In this document: positions 47,933 to 56,242 of the stretch, one piece after another
How positions within the stretch are numbered: the stretch's first letter is position 1
Layout: every line of letters begins with the position of its first letter
Assembly: GCF_000384815.1 (NCBI RefSeq)
Contig: NZ_ARQF01000019.1
Span: forward strand, 419,189 to 483,188
Length of the DNA: 64,000 bases
Direction of reading: 5' to 3'
Origin: Halodesulfovibrio aestuarii DSM 17919 = ATCC 29578
GTDB taxonomy: Bacteria; Desulfobacterota; Desulfovibrionia; Desulfovibrionales; Desulfovibrionaceae
Program-made: the position numbers and the translations under genes
Notes under the pieces: model-generated
The model's database searches: none
The model's input: the letters and a program-made list of their open reading frames with translations, nothing else
What the model was told of the DNA's origin: nothing

Positions 47933-48694
47933 ATGACATCACTTACACAACGCATCAATGCTGCAAATAAGGCAGGCCGCAAGGCAATAATCCCGTTTCT
48001 CACAGCCGGATTTCCAACAAAAAAAGATTTCTTCACACACTTGGAAGAACTTGATTCCAACGGAGCAGACATCATTGAAATCGGTGTTCCGTTCTCCGAC
48101 CCTGCGGCTGACGGACCGGTTGTAGAAGCCGCATCTATCAAGGCATTGGAACAAGGCGTTACCCTGCGCTGGATTATGCAGGAGCTCATACAACGCAAAG
48201 GTCAGTATCAGGCAGAACTGGTGCTTATGGGCTACATAAACCCATTCTACCAGTACGGCTTTAAAGAATTTGCTGAAGATGCAGCAAAAGCCGGTGTTTC
48301 CGGTCTCATTGTACCGGACTTACCACTTAACGAAGCTGCAGAGTTCAAAGCAATTCTCAAGGAACAGGGTATTGCGCTCATTTCCCTTATCGGGCTGAAC
48401 ACACCAAAAGAACGTATGCAGGAGTATGCACAGCAAGCTGAAGGCTACGTATATGTAGTTTCCTACATGGGAACCACCGGGGCAGCTGTTGCATTCCCGC
48501 CTGAATTGAAAAAAACACTCAACGACGCGCGCGAAGTGTTTGATATCCCGCTTGCTCTTGGTTTTGGAATTAAAGAGCCACAACAGCTTGAGCCGTTTGG
48601 CGATGCAATCGATGCTGTCGTCTTCGGCAGCGCTCTCATCAAAGATATTGAAGAAAAAGGCAGTGCTGTTCCATTTATGGAGCGATGGAAGTAA
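47933..48694 (+). CDS. trpA: Tryptophan synthase alpha chain
   Basis: Cleaves indole-3-glycerol phosphate to indole and glyceraldehyde 3-phosphate. 253-residue barrel with catalytic Glu and Asp in EIGVPFSDPAADGP near residue 46, and GLIVPDLP near 123. GAGGGGG lies before the ATG. Last gene of the supraoperon, followed by a strong terminator. Confidence 0.96.
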   Translation: MTSLTQRINAANKAGRKAIIPFLTAGFPTKKDFFTHLEELDSNGADIIEIGVPFSDPAADGPVVEAASIKALEQGVTLRWIMQELIQRKGQYQAELVLMGYINPFYQYGFKEFAEDAAKAGVSGLIVPDLPLNEAAEFKAILKEQGIALISLIGLNTPKERMQEYAQQAEGYVYVVSYMGTTGAAVAFPPELKKTLNDAREVFDIPLALGFGIKEPQQLEPFGDAIDAVVFGSALIKDIEEKGSAVPFMERWK

Positions 48695-48716
48695 GCCCTT
48701 TTGTACATAAGATATA

Positions 48717-48750
48717 AAAAAACTCCTGCAACGTGTTGCAGGAGTTTTTT
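48717..48750. terminator. Bidirectional terminator between trpA and the AraC gene
   Basis: A 14-bp stem around CTCCTGCAAC/GTTGCAGGAG is flanked by A and T runs. It serves the convergent supraoperon and AraC-type gene. Confidence 0.93.
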
Positions 48751-48751
48751 A

Positions 48752-49555
48752 TTAATATTTTGAAGGAGGGACACCGTAGGCTTTTCTGAAAGCATGGACA
48801 AAATGACTTTGATCATAAAAACCGACACTAGCCGCAACAGTTGAAACACGTTCCCCTTTGCTCAACAACGTACACGCCTGTTCAAGACGCAGCTGTTTAA
48901 GCCAATTGTAGGGAGTAACACCCACCGTAGATTTAAATCGACGCAAAAATTGATAGCGATTTAAATTACACAAGACGGCTAATTGCTCTAAGCTAATTTT
49001 TTCTGACAGATTATCATGACAATAATCGCGCACTTCTTTCCAATGAGGCTTTGCAAGCGCACCTTCCGGCTCATCTACAAGGTGTATTTCTGAATGAAAC
49101 AATAGACGTTTTACCAAATCCATCCATTGTTCTTCCACAAACAGCGAACTGGCATCGCCCCGTTGTAAAACATAGTGCAGCAAGCATGCACGATCCCACA
49201 ACGGCTTATCATCCAGAACATTACTGCCAAATTCTACACAATGAGCAGAATCCATGGCGTTCGCCATTTCTTCGGTAAACACGTTTGGCGGAATTCTGAA
49301 TGTCTTCAGCGTATATTCACATTTTTCATATCCAGAGCCATCATGCATTTCGTCGGGTGGAATTACTGATAAACGTCCCGGCCCCACGAGATATGTCTTA
49401 CCGGAGGCGCTCTGCCGCTGTACACCGTCGACCACCAGACTGATATGATAGCTCAGGTGGAAATGACGATCAAAGCTGAACGTTGAAAAGTGCCCGTCGC
49501 TTAGTACAAGCCCCGGCACATCGGGAGCGCGAAAATATTGAACAGTATCCTGCAT
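48752..49555 (-). CDS. AraC-family transcriptional regulator
   Basis: 267 residues: an N-terminal cupin-type sensing domain (about 1-150, FSFDRHFHLSYHISLVVDG) and a C-terminal double helix-turn-helix (about 165-265, LAVLCNLNRYQFLRRFKSTVG and VASVGFYDQSHFVHAFRKAYG). The type often controls amino-acid exporters or catabolic genes. No obvious target stands next to it; the threonine aldolase gene lies upstream on the same strand with a 71-base gap, so the two could be co-transcribed. The ribosome site is weak. Confidence 0.9.
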   Translation of the reverse strand: MQDTVQYFRAPDVPGLVLSDGHFSTFSFDRHFHLSYHISLVVDGVQRQSASGKTYLVGPGRLSVIPPDEMHDGSGYEKCEYTLKTFRIPPNVFTEEMANAMDSAHCVEFGSNVLDDKPLWDRACLLHYVLQRGDASSLFVEEQWMDLVKRLLFHSEIHLVDEPEGALAKPHWKEVRDYCHDNLSEKISLEQLAVLCNLNRYQFLRRFKSTVGVTPYNWLKQLRLEQACTLLSKGERVSTVAASVGFYDQSHFVHAFRKAYGVPPSKY

Positions 49556-49626
49556 AATGTCTGCCTACCTACTCACAACAAAGTGCCCCTGTCAAAAAAA
49601 GAATTCCACCCGCCAAAGAGTCTTTG

Positions 49627-50685
49627 CTACACAGCCTGTGCGTACCCGACTGCTTGATTTACTGCGGATAAGAAATGCTGAATATCTTGTTCTGTTGTGG
49701 CGAATGAAGTAACAAAACGCACCACATTCGGCTCCCATCTATCATGATAGAAACGGAACCCCTGAGCCAACAGTCTATCAATACAGTACGTAGGCATTTT
49801 GCAAAAGATAATGTTCGCTTCCGGTGAACCGATCAAAGAAATTTCCGGTAATTTTTCCAGTCCGCTCTTCAACATTGCTGCCATGGCGTTTGCCTGACGA
49901 GCATTCCGTAACCATAAATCATTCTCAAGATACCCCAACATCTGTGCAGCCATAAACCGCATTTTTGAACCAAGATGACCGGATCTTTTTCTACGGAAGG
50001 ACATTTCCTGCGCAATTGTTTTATCAAACACAACAATTGCTTCTGCTGACATCGTGCCGTTTTTCGTTGCTCCGAAGGAGAGAACGTCAACGCCGCACTT
50101 CCATGTCATTTCCGCAGGAGAGCAGTTAAGCGCCACTAAAGCATTACCAAAACGGGCGCCATCCATGTGCATACGCAAACCAGCATTTTTGGTAATAGCA
50201 CCGAGAACACAAAGTTCATCAAGGGTATATATTGTTCCGGATTCCGTTGCCTGTGTAAGGCTTACAGTTGAAGGCTGAGAGGAGTGCATATCGCCAACTC
50301 TGTACTTTACGCCCCACTTTAACGCCTCTGGATCAATCTTTGAATCAGTGCCATCAAGGGTCAGTACCCGTGCTCCGGAGTTAAAAAACTCGGGGGCTCC
50401 GCACTCGTCATTGTTGATATGTCCTTCATGATGACACAATACTGCGCCCCATGGCGGGGTCAACGCACTCAACGATAAACAGTTTGCCGCTGTGCCTGTC
50501 ATTACAAAAAAGACACGCACGTCTTTTTCAAAAACATCGGACAACATCTTTTCCGCTTTTATTGAATAGTCATCCCGTCCGTACGGATCTGCCTGTCCCA
50601 CATTGCAACGAGCCATTGCTTCAAGAACTTGCGGGGAAACACCGGCGATATTATCGCTGGTAAACGCAGTATTATATGTAGACAT
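49627..50685 (-). CDS. ltaE: Low-specificity L-threonine aldolase
   Basis: PLP-dependent cleavage of threonine or allo-threonine to glycine and acetaldehyde. 352 residues of the beta-eliminating lyase/threonine aldolase family. SDNIAGVSP at the N-terminus, the substrate-side MHMDGARFGNALVAL near residue 172, and the PLP Lys in SFGATKNGTMSAEA near 205. GAGGAG stands 8 bases before the ATG. A terminator lies upstream (50850-50890), so it has its own promoter in 50686-50850. Confidence 0.88.
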   Translation of the reverse strand: MSTYNTAFTSDNIAGVSPQVLEAMARCNVGQADPYGRDDYSIKAEKMLSDVFEKDVRVFFVMTGTAANCLSLSALTPPWGAVLCHHEGHINNDECGAPEFFNSGARVLTLDGTDSKIDPEALKWGVKYRVGDMHSSQPSTVSLTQATESGTIYTLDELCVLGAITKNAGLRMHMDGARFGNALVALNCSPAEMTWKCGVDVLSFGATKNGTMSAEAIVVFDKTIAQEMSFRRKRSGHLGSKMRFMAAQMLGYLENDLWLRNARQANAMAAMLKSGLEKLPEISLIGSPEANIIFCKMPTYCIDRLLAQGFRFYHDRWEPNVVRFVTSFATTEQDIQHFLSAVNQAVGYAQAV

Positions 50686-50844
50686 GTAGGATTCTCCTCA
50701 TGGTTCTCTAATAAATAAGATAATAACCTGAGTATGCAAAATAGTGTCACTTCTGCATTGTAAAATATTGCAACAAAGAGACACTCTCCAGACACATCAT
50801 CATAAAATACAAACAATTACTGTTTTCTTATTTCTTACTATAAT

Positions 50845-50890
50845 CCAAAAAGAAGAAGAGCGTATGAACACATGTTCACACGCTCTTCTC
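50845..50890 (-). terminator. Terminator downstream of purL
   Basis: Arms 50855-50870 and 50873-50888 (GAAGAGCGT type, one or two mismatches) and a minus-strand TTCTTTTTGG tail. A second 8-bp dyad (GCTACAAG/CTTGTAGC, 50907-50933) without T tract lies between it and purL. Confidence 0.75.
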
Positions 50891-50979
50891 ACCAAAACCA
50901 TCTGATGCTACAAGTCCCGAATAATCTTGTAGCGACAGAACTTAAGCCGCAGCTATGGAGCTCCCACGAGCTTCATTAC

Positions 50980-53961
50980 CTAAAACTTAAGTGTGCCCTT
51001 AAAGGACTTAGCAAGGGATTCGCAGGTATCCGATACCAACACAGTTGCGCCGGAAGCGATAATAAACTGCTCGTCACCTGTAACTTCACCCAGACAGCCA
51101 TAAGTCTGTCCAGCAAAGATCTTTTCAAAAGCTTCTACTTTGTCTTCCGGTACGGATACTACCAGACGGGAAGCTGACTCAGAGTAGAGAACTTCTGTTG
51201 CATTCATTTCTTCAGTTACCGGCACAGCATCAAGGTTGATGAGTGCACCGGTGCGGCCTGCAAGTGCCATCTCAGCAAGAGCCACTCCAAGACCACCGTC
51301 TGAACAATCATGACACGCGTTGATAACGCCTTCGCCGATTGCTGTATGTACAGCACGGTAGCGTGCCAGTGCAGATTCAGCATCTACCTTCGGACAGGCA
51401 GCAGCGCTGATGCCGAGTTCTTCAGCAACTTCTGAACCGGCTAATTCGCGTGCAGTTGCACCGAGAACGTAGATTTTGTCGCCGTCATGTTTAAAGTCAG
51501 ATGTGGTTGTCTTGTTCACGTCTTTCACCACGCCCATGACAGAGAAGAGAACTGTAGGCGGAATAGAAATCTTTACACCGCCACCAGTGTAGTCATTCTT
51601 CATGGAGTCTTTACCGGAGATACAAGGCACGCCGTATGCGGTACAGAAATCTGCAAGTGCTTTGTTAGCACGAACAAGCTGAGCAAGTTTGTAGTGTCCA
51701 TCCGGAGTCTTCTCAGACTGCACAGGATCGCACCAGCAGAAGTTATCAATACCAGCCATAAAATCTACGTCACCGCCGACTGCAACTGCGTTACGCACTG
51801 CTTCGTCAACAACGTTGGCCATCATCCAGTAGCTGTCATAGTCGCTCAAGGTAGGGTTAATACCGTGAGAGAGAACAATACCGCTTTCGGAGTCGAGTAT
51901 AGGACGAACAACCCCCGCATCGGAAGGACCGTCACACTTAACACCGACCATCGGCTTAATTACGCTGCCGCCTTTAACCTCATGGTCGTACTGGCGAACA
52001 ACATATTCTTTGGAACAAATATTCAAACGAGCCAGCATGGACTTAAGCAAGTTGCCCTGCTCTGCGTCTGCTACGCTCACTTCATCATCTTTGTGTTCAG
52101 GACGCTTCCACACAGCTTTAAGCTGCATCTGTGGAACACCGTCGTGCAGGAAGTCCATGCCGAGGAATGCAACCGGCTTATCACCGTAGGTCACATGGAA
52201 GTAACCGCTGTCGGTAAATTCACCCATCGCGGTGGCTTCAACATCCATACGTTTAGCAAGAGCCATGAACTCGTCCAGCTTGTCAGAAGGTACGGCAAGC
52301 GTCATACGTTCCTGCGCTTCAGAGAGAAGAATCTCCCACGGACGCAGCCCGTCATACTTCAACGGTGCTTTGGATAGATCTAAACGGCAACCGTTGGTAT
52401 CTTCTGCCATTTCACCAACAGAAGAAGAAAGACCGCCAGCACCGTTATCAGTAATAGCGTTGTATAGACCCATGTTACGGGCGCGCATAATAAAATCATA
52501 CGCTTTACGCTGAGTGATAGGGTCACCAATCTGTACCGCTGTAGCCGGAGATTCTTCGTGCAGTTCTTCAGAAGAGAAGGTTGCGCCGTGAATACCGTCT
52601 TTACCGATACGACCGCCGACCATAACAATGGTATCGCCGACTTTCGCAGCCTTTTCATAGCCAGGACGACCAGCAACAATTTTAGGAATCATACCTACGG
52701 TACCGCAGTGTACAAGCGGCTTACCAAGGTAGCGTTCTTCAAAAACAATTGAGCCGTTTACAGTAGGAACACCGGATTTGTTACCACCGTGTTCAACACC
52801 TTCACGTACGCCTTCAAGCACACGACGAGGATGGAGAAGACGCGGAGGCAGTTCACCTTCATGGAAAGGAGACGCGAAACAGAACACGTTAGTGTTACAA
52901 ACGAGGTCTGCGCCGATGCCGGTTCCCATAGGGTCACGGTTTACGCCCACAATACCGGTTAATGCTCCGCCGTATGGATCAAGTGCGGAAGGTGAGTTAT
53001 GAGTTTCAACCTTAATACACACGTCATGAGTTTCGTTGAAGTCAATAACACCTGCATTATCTTTAAAAACAGAACGGCAAAAATCTGCTTCGCCTTTGTT
53101 TTTACGGATAGCCTTGGTAGACCCCATTACGTATGTTTTGTAGAGACTATCAATAGTCTCATGCTCACCGGTTTCTGTATCGGTGTAGTCAATTTTAGAA
53201 GCGAAAATTTTGTGTTTGCAATGCTCAGACCATGTTTGTGCAAGAACTTCTACTTCTGCATCGCTTGGTTCTGCGCTTAATCCTGCTTTTACACGCTCAG
53301 ACACTACGTCAGGAGCGGTGTAATAATCGCGGATGGTATGCAATTCTTCCAGAGACAGAGCAAGGGTGTTTTCACGGGAAAACGCCATCAACTCATCATC
53401 TGACATTGTAGAAAATGGCAGGGTTACTACTTCATCATTAGCCTGACCGGAAACCCGCGCAGCTACAGCAGCAAAACCAGGCTCTTTCTGCCATTCTGCT
53501 TTGCTTTTGTATTCAAAACGCTGAATCAGTTCGTTTGCCAAAACATCACGGCCGATAGATGCAATCTGATCTTCTGTAAAATCACCGTAAATGTGGTACT
53601 GGTCTGCAACATATACAGAAACGGCTTCGCGATCTGCAAGCTCCAAAACAATGGCAATGGTTTCCCGCGCTGTGCGGCCTTCGTTATCTGTTACCCCCGG
53701 ACGGAACCCTACTTCGAGTACCCAGTCTGCCTGACTGGATACCGGAGAAAGCGCCGCGTCCTGAAGTACGGGATCATGCAGAGCAGCCTCACTCACAACT
53801 GTTCCAAGCTGCTCTTCAGTAAGACCATCCACAGTAAACACCTTGACCTGACGAACGTCTTTTACGTCAAATCCGAGAGCTTCCCTGATCTTGTTAGCAG
53901 TTTTGATACCCTGAGTATCAACAACACCCTTTCTAAGACCAGCTTCAATGCGCCGCAGCAT
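50980..53961 (-). CDS. purL: Phosphoribosylformylglycinamidine synthase, fused PurS-like/PurL, without glutaminase domain
   Basis: ATP-dependent fourth step of purine synthesis, FGAR to FGAM. 993 residues: an N-terminal region (about 1-165) resembling PurS-type ferredoxin-like domains, a linker domain with AQTWSEHCKHK near residue 235, and two AIRS-like halves with DNGAGGLSSS, SGKDSMKND and DCSDGGLGVALAEMA. The C-terminal amidotransferase of the enterobacterial 1295-residue enzyme is absent, so a separate PurQ is needed; it is not in this window. AGGAG lies 8 bases before the ATG. Confidence 0.93.
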   Translation of the reverse strand: MLRRIEAGLRKGVVDTQGIKTANKIREALGFDVKDVRQVKVFTVDGLTEEQLGTVVSEAALHDPVLQDAALSPVSSQADWVLEVGFRPGVTDNEGRTARETIAIVLELADREAVSVYVADQYHIYGDFTEDQIASIGRDVLANELIQRFEYKSKAEWQKEPGFAAVAARVSGQANDEVVTLPFSTMSDDELMAFSRENTLALSLEELHTIRDYYTAPDVVSERVKAGLSAEPSDAEVEVLAQTWSEHCKHKIFASKIDYTDTETGEHETIDSLYKTYVMGSTKAIRKNKGEADFCRSVFKDNAGVIDFNETHDVCIKVETHNSPSALDPYGGALTGIVGVNRDPMGTGIGADLVCNTNVFCFASPFHEGELPPRLLHPRRVLEGVREGVEHGGNKSGVPTVNGSIVFEERYLGKPLVHCGTVGMIPKIVAGRPGYEKAAKVGDTIVMVGGRIGKDGIHGATFSSEELHEESPATAVQIGDPITQRKAYDFIMRARNMGLYNAITDNGAGGLSSSVGEMAEDTNGCRLDLSKAPLKYDGLRPWEILLSEAQERMTLAVPSDKLDEFMALAKRMDVEATAMGEFTDSGYFHVTYGDKPVAFLGMDFLHDGVPQMQLKAVWKRPEHKDDEVSVADAEQGNLLKSMLARLNICSKEYVVRQYDHEVKGGSVIKPMVGVKCDGPSDAGVVRPILDSESGIVLSHGINPTLSDYDSYWMMANVVDEAVRNAVAVGGDVDFMAGIDNFCWCDPVQSEKTPDGHYKLAQLVRANKALADFCTAYGVPCISGKDSMKNDYTGGGVKISIPPTVLFSVMGVVKDVNKTTTSDFKHDGDKIYVLGATARELAGSEVAEELGISAAACPKVDAESALARYRAVHTAIGEGVINACHDCSDGGLGVALAEMALAGRTGALINLDAVPVTEEMNATEVLYSESASRLVVSVPEDKVEAFEKIFAGQTYGCLGEVTGDEQFIIASGATVLVSDTCESLAKSFKGTLKF

Positions 53962-54073
53962 GTATTTTCTCCTGATGCTTGCTGAAATTAACGGGCAGAC
54001 CTCTTGGTCATCCCGCTGTATTTGGAAAGAATAAACACACCAACACAGTATTCTTCCGGCTGTGATGGCGGGG

Positions 54074-54101
54074 TATATACCTCATTTAAACACAAAGCCA
54101 A
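54074..54101 (-). promoter_or_regulatory. Promoter candidate for purL
   Basis: On the minus strand TTGGCT, 16 bases, TATATA. The predicted leader of about 105 bases contains a GGAAGAATA/TATTCTTTCC hairpin. No recognised purine riboswitch is visible. Confidence 0.4.
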
Positions 54102-54190
54102 AAACTGTCCGCTTGAGACAACTCGGTACAACGCAAGACAGTTTTCCTTATTTTTAATCAACTGCCGGAAACTGATATCCAATTTACAAT

Positions 54191-54221
54191 AAAAAAGCCG
54201 CAGAGTCTCCTCTACGGCTTA
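54191..54221 (-). terminator. Terminator after the polyprenyl synthase gene
   Basis: AAGCCGTAGAG pairs with CTCTGCGGCTT (one G-U) around GAGA, then six T on the minus strand, directly after the ispB-like stop. Confidence 0.88.
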
Positions 54222-54226
54222 CATAA

Positions 54227-55195
54227 TTATGCACTACGAGATTTTACGTAATCCAAAGTTTGCAGCAGTATCTCTCGTTCAGGACATGCCGGCAGTATTT
54301 CAAGCGCCTGCTGTGCCTTATCTAAATAAGTATCTGCAAGTTCGCGGGTGGCATTATCCAAGCCAAGTTCACGAATCTGTTCTGCAACAAAGCAGACCTC
54401 TTCTTCAGAGAAAGTACCTGCTTCAAATTTAGTTACAAAATCACGTCGTTTTGTACCATCAAGAGTATTAAGGTACATAAATAACGGTGGAGTGAGCTTG
54501 CCTTCACGCAAATCTCCCGCCACCGGTTTACCGATCGACTTGGTGGAAACTGCAAAATCCAGAGCGTCATCAACAATCTGGAATGCAATCCCAAGGTTCA
54601 TACCAAAATCAGATGCCGCAGCAATCTGTTCTTCAGAACCGCCAGCCTTTACTGCACCCATAATACATGATGCCTGTAAGAGAAATGCTGTTTTCCCTTT
54701 AATAATATCGATGTAAGTTTCCGGAGAATGACTGATCGAACGAAGATATTCGATCTCTTCAATCTCACCGGTTGCAGTCTTTACGATTGCTTCTGCAATA
54801 CACTGTGTAAGGCGTGTATCATTATAACGCGCGACCACAAGGTTTGCCTGCGCAAGCAGTACATCGCCTGCAAGAACAGTTTTTGTGTTACCAAACTGTG
54901 TATGCGCAGCCGGTTTTCCACGACGCAACTCAGCATCGTCGATGATATCGTCGTGCATTAACGTTGCAGAATGAAGCAGCTCTACAGAACAGGCGAGCGG
55001 GTAGATATCATCATCAGTATACCCGAGAGTTGCAGCAGTAAGCAAAGTAAGCAAAGGGCGCAGTCTTTTTCCACCAGCAGTAAGCACGTGAGAAACAACA
55101 GGCTGAACTAATGCGTTAAGTTGGGCAGTTTCTGCCGCCAACGTCGCATTAATTTGCGGTTGTTTTAACGTAAGGTACTCTAAGAGTTCTTGCAT
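54227..55195 (-). CDS. ispB: Long-chain polyprenyl diphosphate synthase
   Basis: Builds the isoprenoid tail of menaquinone. 322 residues of the trans-prenyltransferase family with both Asp-rich motifs: MHDDIIDDAELRRG near residue 80 and QIVDDALDF near 210, plus GGKRLRP near 42. A small Ala five residues before the first motif is usual for long-chain products, so C35-C40 is inferred. The start ATG follows GGAAG by 7 bases; the longer frame to 55243 has no ribosome site. Upstream on the same strand is futalosine hydrolase. Confidence 0.92.
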   Translation of the reverse strand: MQELLEYLTLKQPQINATLAAETAQLNALVQPVVSHVLTAGGKRLRPLLTLLTAATLGYTDDDIYPLACSVELLHSATLMHDDIIDDAELRRGKPAAHTQFGNTKTVLAGDVLLAQANLVVARYNDTRLTQCIAEAIVKTATGEIEEIEYLRSISHSPETYIDIIKGKTAFLLQASCIMGAVKAGGSEEQIAAASDFGMNLGIAFQIVDDALDFAVSTKSIGKPVAGDLREGKLTPPLFMYLNTLDGTKRRDFVTKFEAGTFSEEEVCFVAEQIRELGLDNATRELADTYLDKAQQALEILPACPEREILLQTLDYVKSRSA

Positions 55196-55290
55196 AGAAA
55201 AGCTTCCATCGAAAAAACGTGAATCTAACATCCTAGAAACCATTGTAAAAAAAGTGCCGTACTATACGACACCCTGTTTTAAAATGCCTT

Positions 55291-56016
55291 CTAAACAAAA
55301 AGCTCTCTGGCGTGCCTGCCAAGAGCTTGAAGCGCATCGTCAAGTTTCCAGTGTTCAGGCCTGCGAGACCCAACCAGATTAGAAACGGTGCGAAGTTCAA
55401 GAAAAGGAATTCCGGATTGAAGACAAGCAAGAGCAAGGGAGAACCCTTCCATATTTTCAGTAAGCGGCTTGTACCGCTCAACCAGCATACGGGCACGTTC
55501 TTCTGTTCCGGTGACGCCGGATACTGTCATGCTTGCGCCTCTTAGTAAATCCTTCGGAGGAGATAAATTGAGCATTCGGAAAGCTTTCTGTAACTCCAGC
55601 TCTATTCTATCCCACACAGGACACGGTCCATCGACGCCATTATATTCCCATATGGGAAATTTAATACCTTCAGGGTCAATACCTTCTGCCGTATGCAGTC
55701 CGTATTCCGGCCAAATTTCCGAATCGGCAGCGACAACACTGCCTAACGGAGCTTGCTCTAAATCAAAACTTCCTGCAACCCCAAGGTTTAGGACACCAGT
55801 AATATCTTTGCGCTCACCGAGAATTCTGCCAATACTTAACGCAGCATTGACAGGACCGACTCCCGTAACCGCAAGTAGACAATGATGATCGTTAACAGGC
55901 GATTCACAATATTCCCCTGCATGAGGAAAATTGCATCCAATCCGCCCACGCCCGTTAAACCCTAGCAGAACAGCTTTCATTTCAGTTTGAGTTGCTGTTG
56001 CAATAACCAGTGTCAT
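55291..56016 (-). CDS. mqnB: Futalosine hydrolase
   Basis: Hydrolyses futalosine in the alternative menaquinone pathway. 241 residues of the nucleoside phosphorylase/hydrolase fold: GVGPVNAALSIG near residue 53, LNLGVAGSFD near 76, and the C-terminal ENMEGFSLALAC near 185 with the substrate-binding Glu pair. The family's 5'-methylthioadenosine nucleosidases are similar, but the EIWPEYG and NLVGSR segments are of the MqnB type. The start codon overlaps the stop of the selenoprotein gene (ATGA), so translation is coupled. Confidence 0.9.
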   Translation of the reverse strand: MTLVIATATQTEMKAVLLGFNGRGRIGCNFPHAGEYCESPVNDHHCLLAVTGVGPVNAALSIGRILGERKDITGVLNLGVAGSFDLEQAPLGSVVAADSEIWPEYGLHTAEGIDPEGIKFPIWEYNGVDGPCPVWDRIELELQKAFRMLNLSPPKDLLRGASMTVSGVTGTEERARMLVERYKPLTENMEGFSLALACLQSGIPFLELRTVSNLVGSRRPEHWKLDDALQALGRHARELFV

Positions 56017-56240
56017 TTCATTTTTTCCAGAGTAAAGTTAACAAGCGTCCCTCCCAACGAAAGCTCTGCGACAATACTGGCGTCGCGCACTCTCGCAATC
56101 CGCTCAATACGTCTGCGATCATCTTCTGTGGCAGCAACAATGACCTGTGTTCCTTTTTCAATCTTTTTCAGAAGCGAACTCGCTTCAAAATACCCAGTTC
56201 AGCAATCTTTTCTACAATCTACACGGAAAGGTCCAGCCAT
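56013..56240 (-). CDS. Predicted selenocysteine-containing TusA-fold protein (in-frame TGA)
   Basis: 75 codons if the TGA at codon 14 (56199-56201) is read as selenocysteine. N-terminus MAGPFRVDCRKDC-U-TGYFE. Predicted strand-helix-strand-helix-strand-strand order, with Cys13-Sec14 at the start of helix 1 where TusA has its CPxP, fits the TusA/SirA sulfur-carrier fold. Support for a real gene: TGGAGAA ribosome site 7 bases before the ATG, start 2 bases after the nucleotide-sugar dehydrogenase stop, stop overlapping mqnB as ATGA, and a hairpin 12 bases after the TGA. Without Sec it would be a 13-residue stub. Sulfur or selenium transfer is inferred from the fold only. Confidence 0.82.
56171..56186 (-). 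promoter_or_regulatory. SECIS-like hairpin
   Basis: GAAGCG-AGTT-CGCTTC begins 12 bases after the in-frame TGA, putting the apical loop (AGUU, G at position 2) 18 bases downstream. Bacterial SECIS loops lie about 16-37 bases after the UGA. Flanking TTTT/AAAA can extend the stem across a 2-base bulge. Confidence 0.75.
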
Positions 56241-56242
56241 CG

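Noticed and set aside
53988..54182. 64-codon frame upstream of purL on the minus strand
   Set aside because: It would start with TTG 9 bases after a terminator, with no ribosome site or room for a promoter; the stretch better fits the purL promoter and leader.
56017..56242. Region read as non-coding or as a frameshifted pseudogene because of the in-frame TGA
   Set aside because: Ribosome site, tight spacing to both neighbours, intact frame on both sides of the TGA, and a SECIS-like hairpin fit a selenoprotein better.
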